Assembly (NCBI GenBank): GCA_022575985.1
Contig: JAKSXM010000263.1
Location: 7,110,001 to 7,174,000 of the forward strand
Reading direction: 5' to 3'
DNA: 64,000 nt
Source of the DNA: Anagrus nilaparvatae
Taxonomy: Eukaryota > Arthropoda > Insecta > Hymenoptera > Mymaridae
Part shown: positions 19,190 to 30,370 of the stretch, in pieces
How the letters are laid out: each line of letters begins with the position of its first letter
Numbering within the stretch: the stretch's first letter is position 1
Translations under genes and position numbers: made by a program
The notes under the pieces: generated by a model
Databases searched by the model: none
What the model was told of the DNA's origin: nothing
Seen by the model: only the letters and a program-made list of their open reading frames with translations

Positions 19190-20110
19190 AAATCTTGAAT
19201 TAAAGTTTTAGTTACTATTATTAATGGTGAAAAACCATCCTAACAGATCGAAGAGTTTAGCTATCTCAGACAACAATAATCTTTTAGAATATACATCATC
19301 TAATTTTAATGAAACATCTATTTCGATATTAAAACAGTCCAAAGAAAATGACCAAATAACACCTAAAGTACTTATATTTTCAGGATCTTTTATATTTAAA
19401 TTATCCGATTTTTCAGCCAAATCAGGATGATTAGAAGACCATTTTGCTAAAGGAAAACCTCCTTATAACAAGAGTTTTATTAATTCATTTTTAATTTTTA
19501 AGGCTTCTTCCAAGGTATCAGTCTCCTCAAAAATATCATCTACATATGATCTTTCTTGTAATGAAATCGATGCTAAAGGATATTTATGGCCCGCATCTAT
19601 AACTAATTGATTTTTACATCTTAAGGCCAAAAAAGGAGAACAAGCCTGACCAAAAATAACCACTGTTACCCAATAATCTTCAATCAATCCAGTTTTTTTA
19701 TCTCGCCGAACTATTCGCTGCCAATCCCAATCATCAAGACTAACTTTTATTTCTCTAAACATTTTAACTATATCCGTGTTGAAAACCACTTTAAAAAAAC
19801 GCCATTTAGTTAAAACTGCCCATAAATCTGCCTGAAGTTCTGCTTCTATCTGCGAGAATTTTTAACCATATGACCCATACTTTTTAAATCTTGTATATTA
19901 TTTTCATATTTTGCAGCAAAAATTGGATCTTTTTCCATCTTTTTCTCCATTGAAAGTAACATTTTTACAACAAAAGCACGAGTTTGACCTAATTTAATAG
20001 ATTCATTTTTTGAAATTGGCAATTTTACTATGTATCTATCAGAACTATCTCTTGAATGCGTTTCTATGAAATGCTTTTCACAATCAAGTTCCTCCGGAGA
20101 AGGCAAAGAA
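19190..20110 (-). pseudogene. BEL/Pao pol: reverse transcriptase
   Basis: Polymerase of an LTR retrotransposon. 20106-19846 encodes the stretch before RT ('ELDCEKHFIETHSRDSSDRY', 'DLKSMGHMV'). 19789-19463 carries RT palm motifs: 'NTDIVKMFREIKV' (first catalytic Asp), 'VVIFGQACSPFLALRC', and 'ERSYVDDIFEETDTLEEALK' with catalytic YVDD. 19420-19208 continues into the connection domain ('STLGVIWSF'). Single-base frameshifts and stops separate these blocks. Overall order matches the Peptidase_A17/RT layout of BEL/Pao. Confidence 0.85.
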
Positions 20111-20333
20111 CTTTGACTAACATTTTCTAACTCCCAGAATTTTCTAAGATCAAACCTTAATTCTTCAGTATTTTTTAAGAGATCAGGTTAAAAGGAATTT
20201 TTAATGATTAATTTTTACTGACCTGCGTAGGACCTAATAACACAAATCCAAAAGGAGTTTCATGAGCCAAAGGTGCCCCTGGTGGGCCATGAATAGTTTT
20301 ACCTTCAACAAACCATCCACACACATCTAAACC

Positions 20334-20700
20334 TTATGATAAATCTATTTTTGACGTTTTGAAGAACTCAGGATCAGCTAACTTTAAATTTTTAATATGA
20401 GGCCACTGATTTTCTGAGAAAGAAAAAGATTTAGAAGTAATAGATGAAGTTATTTTTGGTAATATTAATGCTTCTACATCTTGTTTAAAAGAATCATTAT
20501 AAAGAGAAGAAATTTTAAAATCAACAGCATTATTTGAAACGCCCTGACTGTATAAAACTCCAGTAATCAAAGTATTGATTGGCTTACGCCTTAAATTGAG
20601 TGACAGTACTACCCATTCCGAAACAGCTGAGGTATCTGAACCAGTATCAATCAAAGCTTTAATCATCACAAATTTTCCATTTGGTGATTGGACACGAACT
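20334..20700 (-). pseudogene. BEL/Pao protease (aspartic, retropepsin-like)
   Basis: Encodes 'KALIDTGSDTSAVSEWVV', where DTGS is the aspartic-protease active site used to cut Gag-Pol. It is followed by 'SLYNDSFKQDVEALILPKIT' and 'LADPEFFKTSKIDLS', the BEL-specific extension (D1758-like) that normally leads into 'IDLLIG'. The frame ends at a stop at about 20334. Gag lies upstream in a neighbouring frame, with the zinc knuckles ending near 20733. Confidence 0.85.
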
Positions 20701-20732
20701 TTAGCTGTTGCTAAAAGAACAATTTTATTGCT

Positions 20733-21250
20733 TCAAATTGTGTGTGCAACGTTAATATTGCTTTCTGAGCTAAAACTTGAACCCGAAAAAGAATTTTGAG
20801 CAGAGTTGCAATTTTGTTCGATTGTATTTACAGCATTTGCATTTGAAGACATTTGATTTATCGTTAATCTATTGAGAAATGAATTTTTAGCTACAGGAAA
20901 ACAACCGTTTAAAAATGTGTGATGATTTTCGTTACAATTTTTACATTTAAAGTTGCTCGGACAAGGATTTGGATAATGATCCTTAAGACAATTATAACAT
21001 AATTTTAATTTTTTAATTTGGTTGAATCTATTCACGCCTTGTAAATTTTTAAATTTTGCGCAATAACTTAATGTATGATCATTAGAATTGCATAATAAAC
21101 AATGAAATTTTTTTGTTTTACTAGTTTTTGAAGACTGAGAAGTTGATACATTTACTTGTTTTTTATTTTGAGTTGCTTCTTTTTCTGATGACTTGTTACT
21201 TTTTAAAGCCTCTCCTTGTTTAGGAAGTGATTCTATATCCAGAGACTCCA
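20733..21250 (-). pseudogene. BEL/Pao gag: C-terminal zinc-knuckle part
   Basis: Nucleocapsid part of Gag. Contains CCHC-like clusters 'CLLCNSNDHTLSYC', 'CYNCLKDHYPNPC' and 'CKNCNENHHTFLNGC', in the triple arrangement usual for Pao-type Gag, followed by a Ser/Asn-rich linker to protease. The upstream half of gag is separated by a 1.1-kb insertion at 21257-22353 whose AAGCTT duplication sits right at the break. Confidence 0.85.
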
Positions 21251-21256
21251 AAGCTT

Positions 21257-22353
21257 TTTTTTTTTTTTTTTTTTTTTTTTTATTAAGTAGATTATCGTAC
21301 AGGGTTGTACAAAATTTAGAATTACATATTGTTTACAGAAAAATGCGTGTGCGCAGTGTAATATAATAATAATTTAAAAGTATAAAGACTAAATATTTTG
21401 ATATAATATAAATTGTATAAAGTATAATATACATTATATACAGAATTAGCAAGAAAAATTAATGAATTTCATAAGACAATAGGGGAGAGGGGCAGGGTTT
21501 AGCATTCTTACGGAGGTAGTAAATAGATTTAAAGGGACTCGTAGTATAAAGAAGAGGGGAGGAAATAAAGAGGGAGGTAAGAGTAGCCGATTATTGTCTT
21601 ATAAAATTGACAAATATTTTTATAAATAGATATTATAAAATTTACATAGATATTTAACGATTAAACATAAAATGTAAAAAGAGAAAGAAAATATTTAAAT
21701 TTTCAAGAAATTTCTTCGATCTTGTTTATTTCTTGGCCTGTCGTTGTGATGAGAGTATTTAAATTGATCACACCTTGCTGTGTTTACCATTATATTCTTG
21801 ATGAAATTATGCGTGTAAAAGGAATTGATGTACATATATGACATATACAAGTAGAATTTGAGATTAGTTTTTTGTTGACCTTGATTTATATGTGTAAATT
21901 CTATAGAATCACCTGCTGATAATGCAGAAATTTCTTGGAGTTTTACAATACTATAATACAAAAATTTAGCAATAATAAATTTTACAAAAATTTTTGGTTT
22001 AAAAACTTTTCACAGGCTAAAACTCCTTATATTCGATGATATCTCAAATTTTATTTTACATTTATAGCTTGTAGTCAAAAGCATTGAAGTACACAACAAT
22101 TTCACTGTTTAAATAGGAATTGCGCCAAAAATTAGCGTTAAAAGTAAGGTTATCTTTTGATAGTTATTTACCACGAAATTTGCTATGTGCACTATATGAA
22201 TATTAAAGAAATTTTTATATCACTTGATACACAGTTTATTTCTGAAGTTAATTATGATACCAGAAATTAAAAAAAAAAATTTTTAAACACATTAATTTAT
22301 TTAAAGTAAAGAGCGATAACAAAGTAGACTTCTTATTATTTTGGCGCACGCGC
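21257..22353 (-). mobile_element. Poly(A)-tailed LINE-like insertion in BEL gag, TSD AAGCTT
   Basis: On the minus strand the insert ends in a run of about 28 A (T-run 21255-21282 on the plus strand). AAGCTT flanks both sides (21251-21256 and 22354-22359), and gag rejoins in frame across it. The 3' sequence before the tail (TACTTAATAAA, TGTAATTCTAAATTTTGTAC) resembles the 3' end of the LINE at 54.95 kb. A frame at 21695-21961 (88 aa) has no recognisable motif. It is probably a 5'-truncated or non-autonomous LINE derivative. Confidence 0.75.
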
Positions 22354-22359
22354 AAGCTT

Positions 22360-23243
22360 GCGACCAATTTTCTAAGAAGAGTGCATAAGTCATCAAAATT
22401 AGGAAAATCTGCGGCATTAGATTGAGAAGTTTCCCATTTTATTCTGGATTCCTTGTCCAAATTCATTTTCAGCAGCAATACCAGCCAATGGTTCCAATTT
22501 TCTTTGATTATCTCCAAAGCCTCGAAAGATCTCACCATTTTTTTGAAAAAATCTAGAACTCGTTTTATTTCATGAGAATTTGTTTTAGAACAACATGGTA
22601 AATCCATTTAACTGTACATATGATGTGTTAATAAAATACGTTTATTACCATACCTTTTTTTAAGGTCTTCCCAAGCTCCTTGAAAGCTATTTTCAGTACC
22701 TGAGTATTTTTCAGCATCTCTGCTGCATCACCTTTTAAATGTTGTTGTAAAAGCAAAAGCTTGTGTACGTTGCTTAAAGTTGGAGTACGATGTAGTACGC
22801 CAAGAAATTGATCTCGAAAACTTTCCTTTCCAAAACATCTCCCGAAAAATCAGGTAACACGAATTTTCATAAATGAAATTTAGTTGTATTACTTTCGTTA
22901 TGATGAGCCCCATGATTTTCATGATCAGGATTTTGTGGTGTTAAAGCTGTGATTTTAACATCCAACATAGCCTTGGCATCCATATAGCTGTTCTCAACCT
23001 TGTCGTACTGATGATCCTTGATATATTCATGTTGGGATTCCAACTCTTGCTTTACAATGGCTTTATGCCCATTATAAAAATTATCAAAATATTTGTCCAA
23101 TAAAGATCTTCTTGATGTAAAGAACTCCAATGTTTGTTTAGCATTGGCTGTTTTTCAACGTTGGTTATGAAGCGTGTGATGAGTCCACCTTGATCAATTT
23201 GTTCTATGATCAGCTCCTCCAAAAATAAACCAGCATGAGACAT
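22360..23243 (-). pseudogene. BEL/Pao gag: N-terminal (DUF1759-like) part
   Basis: Minus-strand blocks: 'EELIIEQIDQGGLITRF', 'SLLDKYFDNFYNGHKAIVKQ', 'FQGAWEDLKKRYGNKR' (about 22650-22690) and 22607-22360 with 'IKRVLDFFKKMVRSFEAL', 'WNHWLVLLLKMNLDKESRIK' and 'LCTLLRKLVA'. The order W/A..L..RYGN - DF...R..EAL - W...LV.LL..KLD..S...WE is the Pao Gag core. At least three frameshifts or stops are present. The protein would have assembled virus-like particles; this copy cannot. Confidence 0.8.
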
Positions 23244-24124
23244 TTTTCATGAAAATATGACAATGATATTAGACTCAATATAAATAGTTTTAAAAAAATT
23301 TCTTTTTTTTATAATACAGCTTTCTTTTTTTTTTTCTTAAAGAATTGTATCAATGTTTGATTTAAAGTTTTAATTTTAAATTTACTATATATATTTATGA
23401 ATAAATAAAAAAGATTTTAAATTTCATTAATTTTAAAAGTGCCGGCACTTATTAGGCACTCATTAGGAAATGAAAATTTTTTGACAAGTAAAGGTTAGCG
23501 TACAAAAGAAAAATTGAATACATCTTTCTCACTCTTTCAAAAATTTAAATATATCTTTCTCAATGTTTCAAAAAATGTGAATATACTTTTCTCTTTCTTT
23601 CGCATAACCTAGTATGTGTGTATAATATAGAACGATACAATATATTACCGCAGTTGTGCTGCCAATCAAACTTTCCTGATTCAAGTGATTTCCTTCTTTT
23701 CCAATTTTTATGAGAAAAAGAAATGTCTTATATGAACAGGCAAATGGCGACTCCAACTATTTGGACACTTTTCTTCTTTTTTTTTTTTTAATTGAATTTT
23801 TAGGTCCTGCGATGCGACTGAACGTCCATGAATTTTATAAAATTTCATAAATCACATAAAAAATTTAAATAAAAAATTTAAAACACAAATAATCTAAAAT
23901 TTCACGTCTTTTCGCGACCAAAAAAATTCATAAAGGAAAAAGGAGCACATGGCTTCACTGCACTGTTTTTTTTTTTTTTAATTTTAAGTCCCAATATATA
24001 AAAACACGAAAAATTTCACATTAACACAACACTTGTTTTTTTTTGTTGCAAATCTTACATAATAATAATAAAATTTCACTTCACAATTTTCACTAAAGCC
24101 ACGAGTTCAAATCTCTTTTAAAAA
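23244..24124 (-). other. BEL/Pao leader region
   Basis: AT-rich non-coding sequence between the primer-binding site and gag, with homopolymer runs (T13 at 23778, T13 at 23967). No supported gene. Confidence 0.5.
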
Positions 24125-24127
24125 AGG

Positions 24128-24143
24128 GTATTCGGCACCAAAC
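24128..24143 (-). promoter_or_regulatory. Candidate primer-binding site of the minus BEL/Pao element
   Basis: Directly downstream of the 5' LTR the minus strand reads GTTTGGTGCCGAATACCC. TGGTGCCGAA-type sites are common in insect BEL/Pao elements and start with the TGG complementary to a tRNA CCA end. Which tRNA is used cannot be settled here. Confidence 0.6.
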
Positions 24144-24454
24144 TGTTTAATAGTTTTATGATAATTTTAAAAAAAAAGGAAAATTAGACTAAATAAAGGA
24201 TTGAAATGAAAAATATTTTATTTATAACACTTAATAATTTCACTTGAAATATAGATGAGTGATTGATTGTAAAAGATTTAATTGAATAGAACAATATAAA
24301 CGTGTGCTTTGCATGCCGGTTGCAAGAGAAGAGAGCGAGTTCTCTAAAAAAAGGCGCACATTTCCGGGTCCGAACGTGCACATACATACACACAAGTGCA
24401 AATAGTCAAAATCAACACTCTTTCGGTATTTTAATTATTATAGAATTAAACATA

Positions 24455-25984
24455 CACACTAAAACATAAAGATTGTTTTTAATACTACTATTTATTAAAT
24501 TTTGTATTTAATATTTTAAAAATATTAAATTTGAAAATAAATCTTATAAAACTATTTAATTTCATTATCAATCTTATTGTTTTTGTTTTTTCAGGCAAAA
24601 GATTTTTTTTCGAAAAAAATATTTTTAAATAAGGTTATGAGTATATATTTTTTATTTTTAACTCAAGCTTGTTTTCCGAATTTGATCGGTTATCAAAATA
24701 TACTTAATTTTTTTTTAGTTTAATGTTATTAATAATTAAAATTAATTAAATTAATTTTATTTTAAATAAGCGTAAAGTATGATATTTAATACTTTTTTCA
24801 ATTTATTATCAAATATGTAAACTCCGAAGAAGTTATTTTGAAGTTTAGGTAAATATCTTGTAGGTCAAGGATTTCAAAAAGCGATTATTGATATTTTTGA
24901 AAGCTATATTGTATATTTTTTATTTTAATAACACATTTATATTGCATTTATTCTTTACAAATTTCGTCTTCAAGCAATTTGTTAACGTAGCTTATCATCT
25001 AAAATTAAAATCTTTAACAGGTTTTAATTCAACTTAATCGAGGTTTTTAAAGCACACAGGAAAGCACAATAAAGCTAAATTATCATAAATTAATATAAAA
25101 ATATATAAATCATTTAATTAAACTTGAAAAAATATGAATTATCACTTTACTCCTATTTATTTAAACAAAAGTAACTAAATTATTTTTAATCATTAATAAT
25201 GTTAAATTAAAAAAGAATTAAGCATATTTTGATAACCGAACCAATTCGATAAACAAACTTGAGTTATAATATAATATTAAACAACTAGGTGGGAATTACG
25301 TATATAACCGAGGTGTGTGAAGTTGGGAGTAACTAAACACACCGAGGTTTATATACGTAATTTCCACCGAGTCCTTTACGTTATTTTATACTTCACCTTG
25401 TTAAATAATTAGTGTCTGGTACTTTAATTAAAAAAATATTTATAATAAAATCATAATTATATCATTAACATCTTAAATATTTTTTCGCTATGACTTGAAT
25501 ATAACTGTGATCAGCTTCCATATCTCAGAAAAGGTTAGTACTTATTTTTAATCACGACACATCATTTTTAGCTTTGCGCATGCGTTCCTTATAACTGTTA
25601 AGTTCGAAATTATATCGATGCTCTTCGTTTCACAAAAAAGCATACTAAATCATGCTTATTCAACTTTATTTCTCCTAGAACAGTTATGAGCGTACGATCG
25701 CGTAAATACAAAATAAATATGTATATTGCCACCTGCTCGCGCAAGAGTTATACACTAATTATATGCAAGGTGAAGTATAAAAATAAAAAATATATACTCA
25801 TAAACTTATTTAAAAATATTTTTTTCGAAAAAAAATTCTTTTGCCTGAAAAAACAAAAACAGTAAGATTGAAAATGAAATTAAATAGTTTTATAAGATTT
25901 ATTTTTGAATTTAATATTTTTAAAATATTAAATACAAAATTTAATAAAAAGTAGTATTAAAAACAATCTTTATGGTTTAGTGTG
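24455..25984. mobile_element. 1,530-bp TIR transposon (TA target duplication), non-autonomous
   Basis: Ends CACACTAAAACATAAAGATTG and its complement CAATCTTTATGGTTTAGTGTG. The inverted repeat runs about 260 bp inward on the left (24455-24715) and is met on the right by 25787-25984 plus 25212-25275. The right arm is split by a further ~510-bp insertion (about 25275-25783). TA on both sides suggests a Tc1/mariner-like mechanism, but no transposase is encoded. It sits in the 5' LTR of the BEL/Pao element. Confidence 0.8.
25288..25368. repeat. Near-perfect 32-bp stem-loop within the nested insertion
   Basis: GGTGGGAATTACGTATATAA...GAGGTGTGT (25288-25318) is complementary to 25337-25368 apart from one or two bases, with an 18-bp loop GAAGTTGGGAGTAACTAA. 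TATACTTCACCTTG just after it (25388-25401) is inverted at 25767-25782. Together these suggest a small hairpin-bearing element nested in the TIR transposon. Confidence 0.75.
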
Positions 25985-26081
25985 TAAAATATAAAAGATA
26001 ATATATAATGACTAATATTTTTATATACAGAAAGAGTGGTGAATTTAATAAATATATGTCTGTTTCCTCGTAAACAAATTT

Positions 26082-27160
26082 ATTAATTTTATCTTTTCGA
26101 CTTTTTATTAGTTTGTTAAGTCTGTTAAAGGTCATGTCTATAATACATAAATTAGGAATTTTTATATTTTTCATTATAAAAGGATTAAGATATTTAAAAT
26201 ATGGAAGTACAAGTCTATTATTAACAGAGAATTTTAATATTTGGTCAAGATCTTTAAAATTAGAATTTTTAGAATTAGAATTTTTGTTATTTAAGAAATA
26301 GATTCTTTTTTTAATGTATTTGTCAATTCTGTAGGGTATTGCTTATAAGTAACTGTTTAGCTATTTTTAAATTGAAAGAATAAAATCTTTTGTCAGATAG
26401 TTTTATGCATTATCTACTATACTGTAAAAAATTTCGATTTTTTGATTAGTATTATGATGTGAATGGTAATTAAGGTAACTCCCAGAAAATATTGGTTTCC
26501 TGTACTAATTTGTGTAAGCTAAACAATTTTTTTCTCTAAAAATCTGCAAATCTAAAAAATTAACACTTTTTGTATTTTTTTCTTCACGTTCAAGAGTGAA
26601 TTGTAAGTCTTTGTGATAACTGTTAAAAGTATCGATAGTTTTTTTGATAATTTTTTTGTCAACTATTAATAAGCAATCATCAACATAACGTTTATAAAAT
26701 AAAACTGGTGATTTGCAATTTTTTGGATTTTTAGAGAAAAAATGATCTTGGTTATAAATCTTACATTGCTTAAAAAATTTATTGTTGAGTTGTAAGTAAG
26801 TAGAGCTAAGTAAAAAATTAATACCTTTAAAAAATTCACGTTTGTTTACAGGAATTTTGTTATCTAAATGTATTCAATTTCTGTCTAAAGCTTCTAAAAC
26901 TAGATTATGAGGGATACTAGCAAACATAGCAACAACATCTAAAGATATTAATTCATAATCGTTAGATATTATGTTATTTTTCATCAATTCCACTACTTCT
27001 AAACTATTTTCGATTGAGGAATTAGGTGTTTTTATGTGCTTTTTTAGGAAATTAGTAAGGCATTTATCAAACTTATATAATAGACTATCTATAAAAGGCA
27101 AAATTATTCTAATCGGGTTGCCTTTTTCATGTATTTTAAACAGGCCATAACATCTGGGGA
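26082..27160 (-). pseudogene. Penelope-like element, minus arm: reverse transcriptase
   Basis: Reads from 27160 down: 'PRCYGLFKIHEKGNPIRII' (the PLE YGLPKIHK signature), 'YELISLDVVAMFASIPHNL' (catalytic Asp), 'FYKRYVDDCLLIV' (catalytic YVDD, near 26690), 'VNFLDLQIFREKNCL', and the linker ending 'KSRKDKINKF' at the AATTT target site. At least three stops interrupt it (for example just before 26874). The N-terminal domain is missing because the plus-strand BEL element begins at 27161. The GIY-YIG part lies beyond the BEL/Pao insertion at 17304-17446. Confidence 0.88.
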
Positions 27161-27404
27161 TATACGTTATACGTTATTTATTGTACGCCTTAATTTATTT
27201 ATATGTATTGTATCTATATTATCTCTTATATTGTATCTTATTTATACTGCCCATGAGCGCCTCTTTTGTGTTACCACGGCGAAAACCAGTTCGCTCTCAG
27301 GTGTTGCCATGAGCACACCCGTTCGCAATAAATGTTCTGGTTTATTAAATAGTCGTCTTATTCATTACACCTAGTTCCGCCTTAATCCATCATTGATTGG
27401 AACA
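27161..27404 (+). repeat. 5' LTR of the plus BEL/Pao element, first ~32 bp missing
   Basis: Aligns with 38437-38677 from ACGTTATACGTTATTTA to TTGGAACA. The 3' LTR has 32 more bases at its start, TGTCTCGGTAAATGC onwards, that are absent here. The junction at 27160 goes directly into the PLE minus arm. Confidence 0.85.
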
Positions 27405-28641
27405 TCTGGTCTCTCGAGCGGAGTCTTTTAGTTTTAAAGTGTGTCTTATTATTAACCGCATAATAATTTTGGTGTATATTTTTTTTCAAGACAAAAAAGT
27501 GAAACATTTCTTTTTCAATAACGTGCACGTGTAAAAAAAACTTTGAAAAAATATTTTCGTGTGCGTTAACTTTTTTGTGAGAGCGAACAACAACAACGAA
27601 AAATAAAAATAAAAAGTGCATTAAATTATTTTTTATTTTTATCTCAATTTTGGTGCACGTGCAAAATTTTTTGGCATTTTTTTTTGTGCACGTGTTTTAT
27701 GTGAAATATGTGAAGTTAGAAATTGAACCCTAATTAATATCTTCACAAAAGTTTTATAAAAAAAAAAAAATATGTCTCTAACTCTGTCTTCGTCGTCTCT
27801 GAATTACTTAAATAATCAAAATCAAAATATCGTCTAATTTATCAACATCTTGGAAAAGTCATTTGGTAAATTTGTCTTAAGTATTCGTCTTTGGTTTAAT
27901 TGGAGTTGTCAAAATATCTCGCATGAAAATCATCTACAAGAAGACAGTCAATCACCAGGTATTTTCGCCATTTCATGTTCATATCGTAATTTTGGAGGGG
28001 CAAAATAGCGAAGCTTAGTTGGTCAGCCATTTTGATTTCTCTACCCACCACTAACGCTATCGAGCTTCGACCGCAGTCGGCAATCCACGCTGTCCTTCGT
28101 CGTCATCGAATTTTTTGATTATTAGCAGAAAACATCTCAACAATCAAAGGGAGGTTATGTTATATGTTTTTAAAATATTTAATTTTAATATTAATTTAAA
28201 TTCAAGCTTTTTTCTAATACTTAAAATTACATTTAAATTTATCTACTATTTAAATTTTAATACAACTTAATTTAACAATAATTAGATTGTTTTTATTTAC
28301 TAATTTAACAAAAAATTATTATACTTTAATTAAATCATATTTTGTACTAAATAATTAAAGATTTTGTTTACTAAATTTATTAATTCTGGTTGAATCAAGT
28401 ATTATACATGTAAATTTATTATATTTTTATTTTTTATTAAATAATTAACAATTTTGAATATTGAAAAAATTAATTTAAGGTCTTTTAAATTCTTTTATAT
28501 TACAATCTTTTGTAAATTGTAATAATTTTTTATTATATAATTATTTTAAATATTTTGAATTTTTTGCTTTAAAATCAAAAAAAATGTAATCTATTACTGT
28601 AATTATCTATTAATGTAAATAATTCTTAATTATTCTGACTT
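27405..28641 (+). other. BEL/Pao leader, with candidate primer-binding site
   Basis: Follows the 5' LTR with TCTGGTCTCTCGAGCGG, a candidate primer-binding site (TGG four bases after the LTR end). The rest is AT-rich, with a short GC-richer stretch at 28040-28110. I see no gene. Confidence 0.5.
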
Positions 28642-28642
28642 T

Positions 28643-30370
28643 TTGTCTTTTATTTATTGTTATTTAATTATAATCTTGTTTAAATTTACTTTGAATCAAA
28701 TTTTTTCTTTATTAATTATTGTAAATAATATAATAGTAAACATGACTGATATAATTATTGCAATATTATTATTGCGTCAATTACAGTTAAAGCATAGAAT
28801 TCTAAATGCTTATACAAATTTTGAATCAGAGGGCGAAAATATGAATGTTAGCTCTTGTGAAGCGCGCTTAGAAACTTTAAAAGAAACATGGTCTAAGTTT
28901 GAAGTAAATAATGATGCTTTATATACTTGCGTAACTTATAATGAAGTAAAAGACCAACCTTATTTTAAAGATAAATTTTTTGAAAATGTAGAGCTACAGT
29001 ATTTAGAATTATTGGGCAAATTTCGTTTGTACATAGACACACACTCAACAGCCCCTAATCATACAGTCCATGATAGGTCCCATAATAATGTATCGACTCA
29101 TTATGTTGGGGAAGACTTTGATCGTCTACCTAGAACGGATATCCCTGAGTTTGACGGTACGTTTCAGAATTGGGAATCCTTCAGAGATATATTTATTTCT
29201 TCGGTTGTAAATAAAGAAAATATGTCCAAAGTCACAAAGCTACGCCACCTTCGCAAATGTTTAAAAGGTAATGCAGCAAATTTAGTTCAGAGCTACTCTC
29301 TTACAGAGCAAAATTTTGATATTGTCTGGAGCAAGTTAAAAGATAGATATGCAGTGAAAAAGCATTTAGTTTTTGTTCATGTCTCTTCAATTTTTTCACT
29401 TAAACGAATTAATAGGCTTTCAGCCATGGAACTTAAACGGGTTTTAGATGGAGTTAATACTGCAATTTCAGCTCTGAAGATTCTGAAACGCCCTGTCGAA
29501 TTCTGGGATGATATATTGGTCTACCATATCGTTTCGTTATTAGATGTGGAGACAAAAAGACGATGGGAATTATTCTATAGTAACCCAAATAATAATACTA
29601 TTGCTGATTTACCAAATGTCTCTACTCCTTTAGCAAATCAGGCTACTGCATCCAAAACTAATTCCGAACCCCCTTCTTTTGCAAAGTTGGTAGAGTTCTT
29701 AGAATTGCAAATTAGCATTATGGAATCATTAGAGGAAAGTGACACTTCAAATTTAAATTCTTTTGCCAGTACTTCAAAAAATCAAAATTTTAATATATCT
29801 ACAGTACCTGCTAAAGTTTTTAACACACAAATAGTCAATAATAGTACAAATAAATTTAAATTAGAATGTATCATTTGCAAACAAGGTCATAACTTTTCTC
29901 AATGTAATAAATATTTGTCAAAATCTCAGGAGCAAAGAAAAGCATTTGTCCATGAAAAGAAAAGATGTATTGATTGTTTAGTCAATCATTTTATGGATAA
30001 ATGCAAATCTACTAGAAGATGCAAAACATGTAAAAAAATGCAACACACTACTTTACATATTCAAAATTCAAATCACAATAATAATTCTAATCAAGTTAAA
30101 AGTAGTGTAAACGTTACAAATGCTCTTGAATCAGAGATAAATAGTAGTCAGGAATCATTTTTGGATGCAGAGGCATCAGTAAATGTATGCGAATCTCCTA
30201 ATACAGTTTTGTTAGCAACCGCACTTGTAAAAATAGCAGATGAATCTGGTCATGTAGTTTTAGCTAGAGCTAAAACTCTCAGGCCTCATTTATTAGCGAA
30301 TCCCTCTATAAAAGACTTCATAGTTCTCATCAGTCAGCTAAACTACCAGTCTCAGGTGTTTTGGGTATAA
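28643..30370 (+). CDS. BEL/Pao Gag polyprotein
   Basis: 575 codons, open. The likely translated start is the internal Met at 28742 ('MTDIIIAILLLRQLQ...'), since the preceding 33 residues are a hydrophobic AT-run translation. Domains: N-terminal coiled region ('RLETLKETWSKFEVNNDALY'), the Pao Gag DUF1759-type core ('LPRTDIPEFDGTFQNWESF', 'LRHLRKCLKGNAANLVQSY', 'VWSKLKDRYAVKKHLV'), then three zinc-binding clusters ('CIICKQGHNFSQC', 'CIDCLVNHFMDKC', 'CKTCKKMQHTTLH'). It packages element RNA in virus-like particles. The C-terminal end runs into the degraded protease: the usual DTGS box is not recognisable, and coding moves to another frame at about 30350. Confidence 0.85.
   Translation: MSFIYCYLIIILFKFTLNQIFSLLIIVNNIIVNMTDIIIAILLLRQLQLKHRILNAYTNFESEGENMNVSSCEARLETLKETWSKFEVNNDALYTCVTYNEVKDQPYFKDKFFENVELQYLELLGKFRLYIDTHSTAPNHTVHDRSHNNVSTHYVGEDFDRLPRTDIPEFDGTFQNWESFRDIFISSVVNKENMSKVTKLRHLRKCLKGNAANLVQSYSLTEQNFDIVWSKLKDRYAVKKHLVFVHVSSIFSLKRINRLSAMELKRVLDGVNTAISALKILKRPVEFWDDILVYHIVSLLDVETKRRWELFYSNPNNNTIADLPNVSTPLANQATASKTNSEPPSFAKLVEFLELQISIMESLEESDTSNLNSFASTSKNQNFNISTVPAKVFNTQIVNNSTNKFKLECIICKQGHNFSQCNKYLSKSQEQRKAFVHEKKRCIDCLVNHFMDKCKSTRRCKTCKKMQHTTLHIQNSNHNNNSNQVKSSVNVTNALESEINSSQESFLDAEASVNVCESPNTVLLATALVKIADESGHVVLARAKTLRPHLLANPSIKDFIVLISQLNYQSQVFWV

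Larger units (their letters stand above)
17452..26076 (-). mobile_element. BEL/Pao LTR retrotransposon, minus strand, TSD AATTT, integrase lost
   Basis: Minus-strand order: 5' LTR (26076 down to 24144, itself interrupted), primer-binding site, gag (about 23243 to 20733, interrupted), protease (20669), RT and RNase H (20106 to 18276), non-coding remainder, 3' LTR (17821 to 17452). LTRs start TGTTTACGAG and end AAACA on the element strand. AATTT (plus strand) flanks both sides (17447-17451, 26077-26081), and the PLE frame rejoins in frame across them, confirmed by the homologue at 48780-48870. No integrase is found between 18276 and 17821. Frameshifts and stops are frequent. Confidence 0.9.
24144..26076 (-). 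repeat. 5' LTR of the minus BEL/Pao element, split by a TIR transposon
   Basis: Two pieces, 24144-24454 and 25985-26076, align to the continuous 3' LTR (17452-17821). At the break the 3' LTR reads GAATTAAATATAAAATATAAA. In the 5' LTR the same text is opened at TA, with TA on both sides of the inserted 1,530-bp element. The 5' LTR also has about 20 bp (CAACACTCTTTCGGTATTTT) absent from the 3' LTR. Confidence 0.88.

Noticed and set aside
27129..27374. 81-residue frame and its twin at 38399-38647
   Set aside because: Both lie in the LTRs of the plus BEL/Pao element and exist in two copies only because the LTR does.
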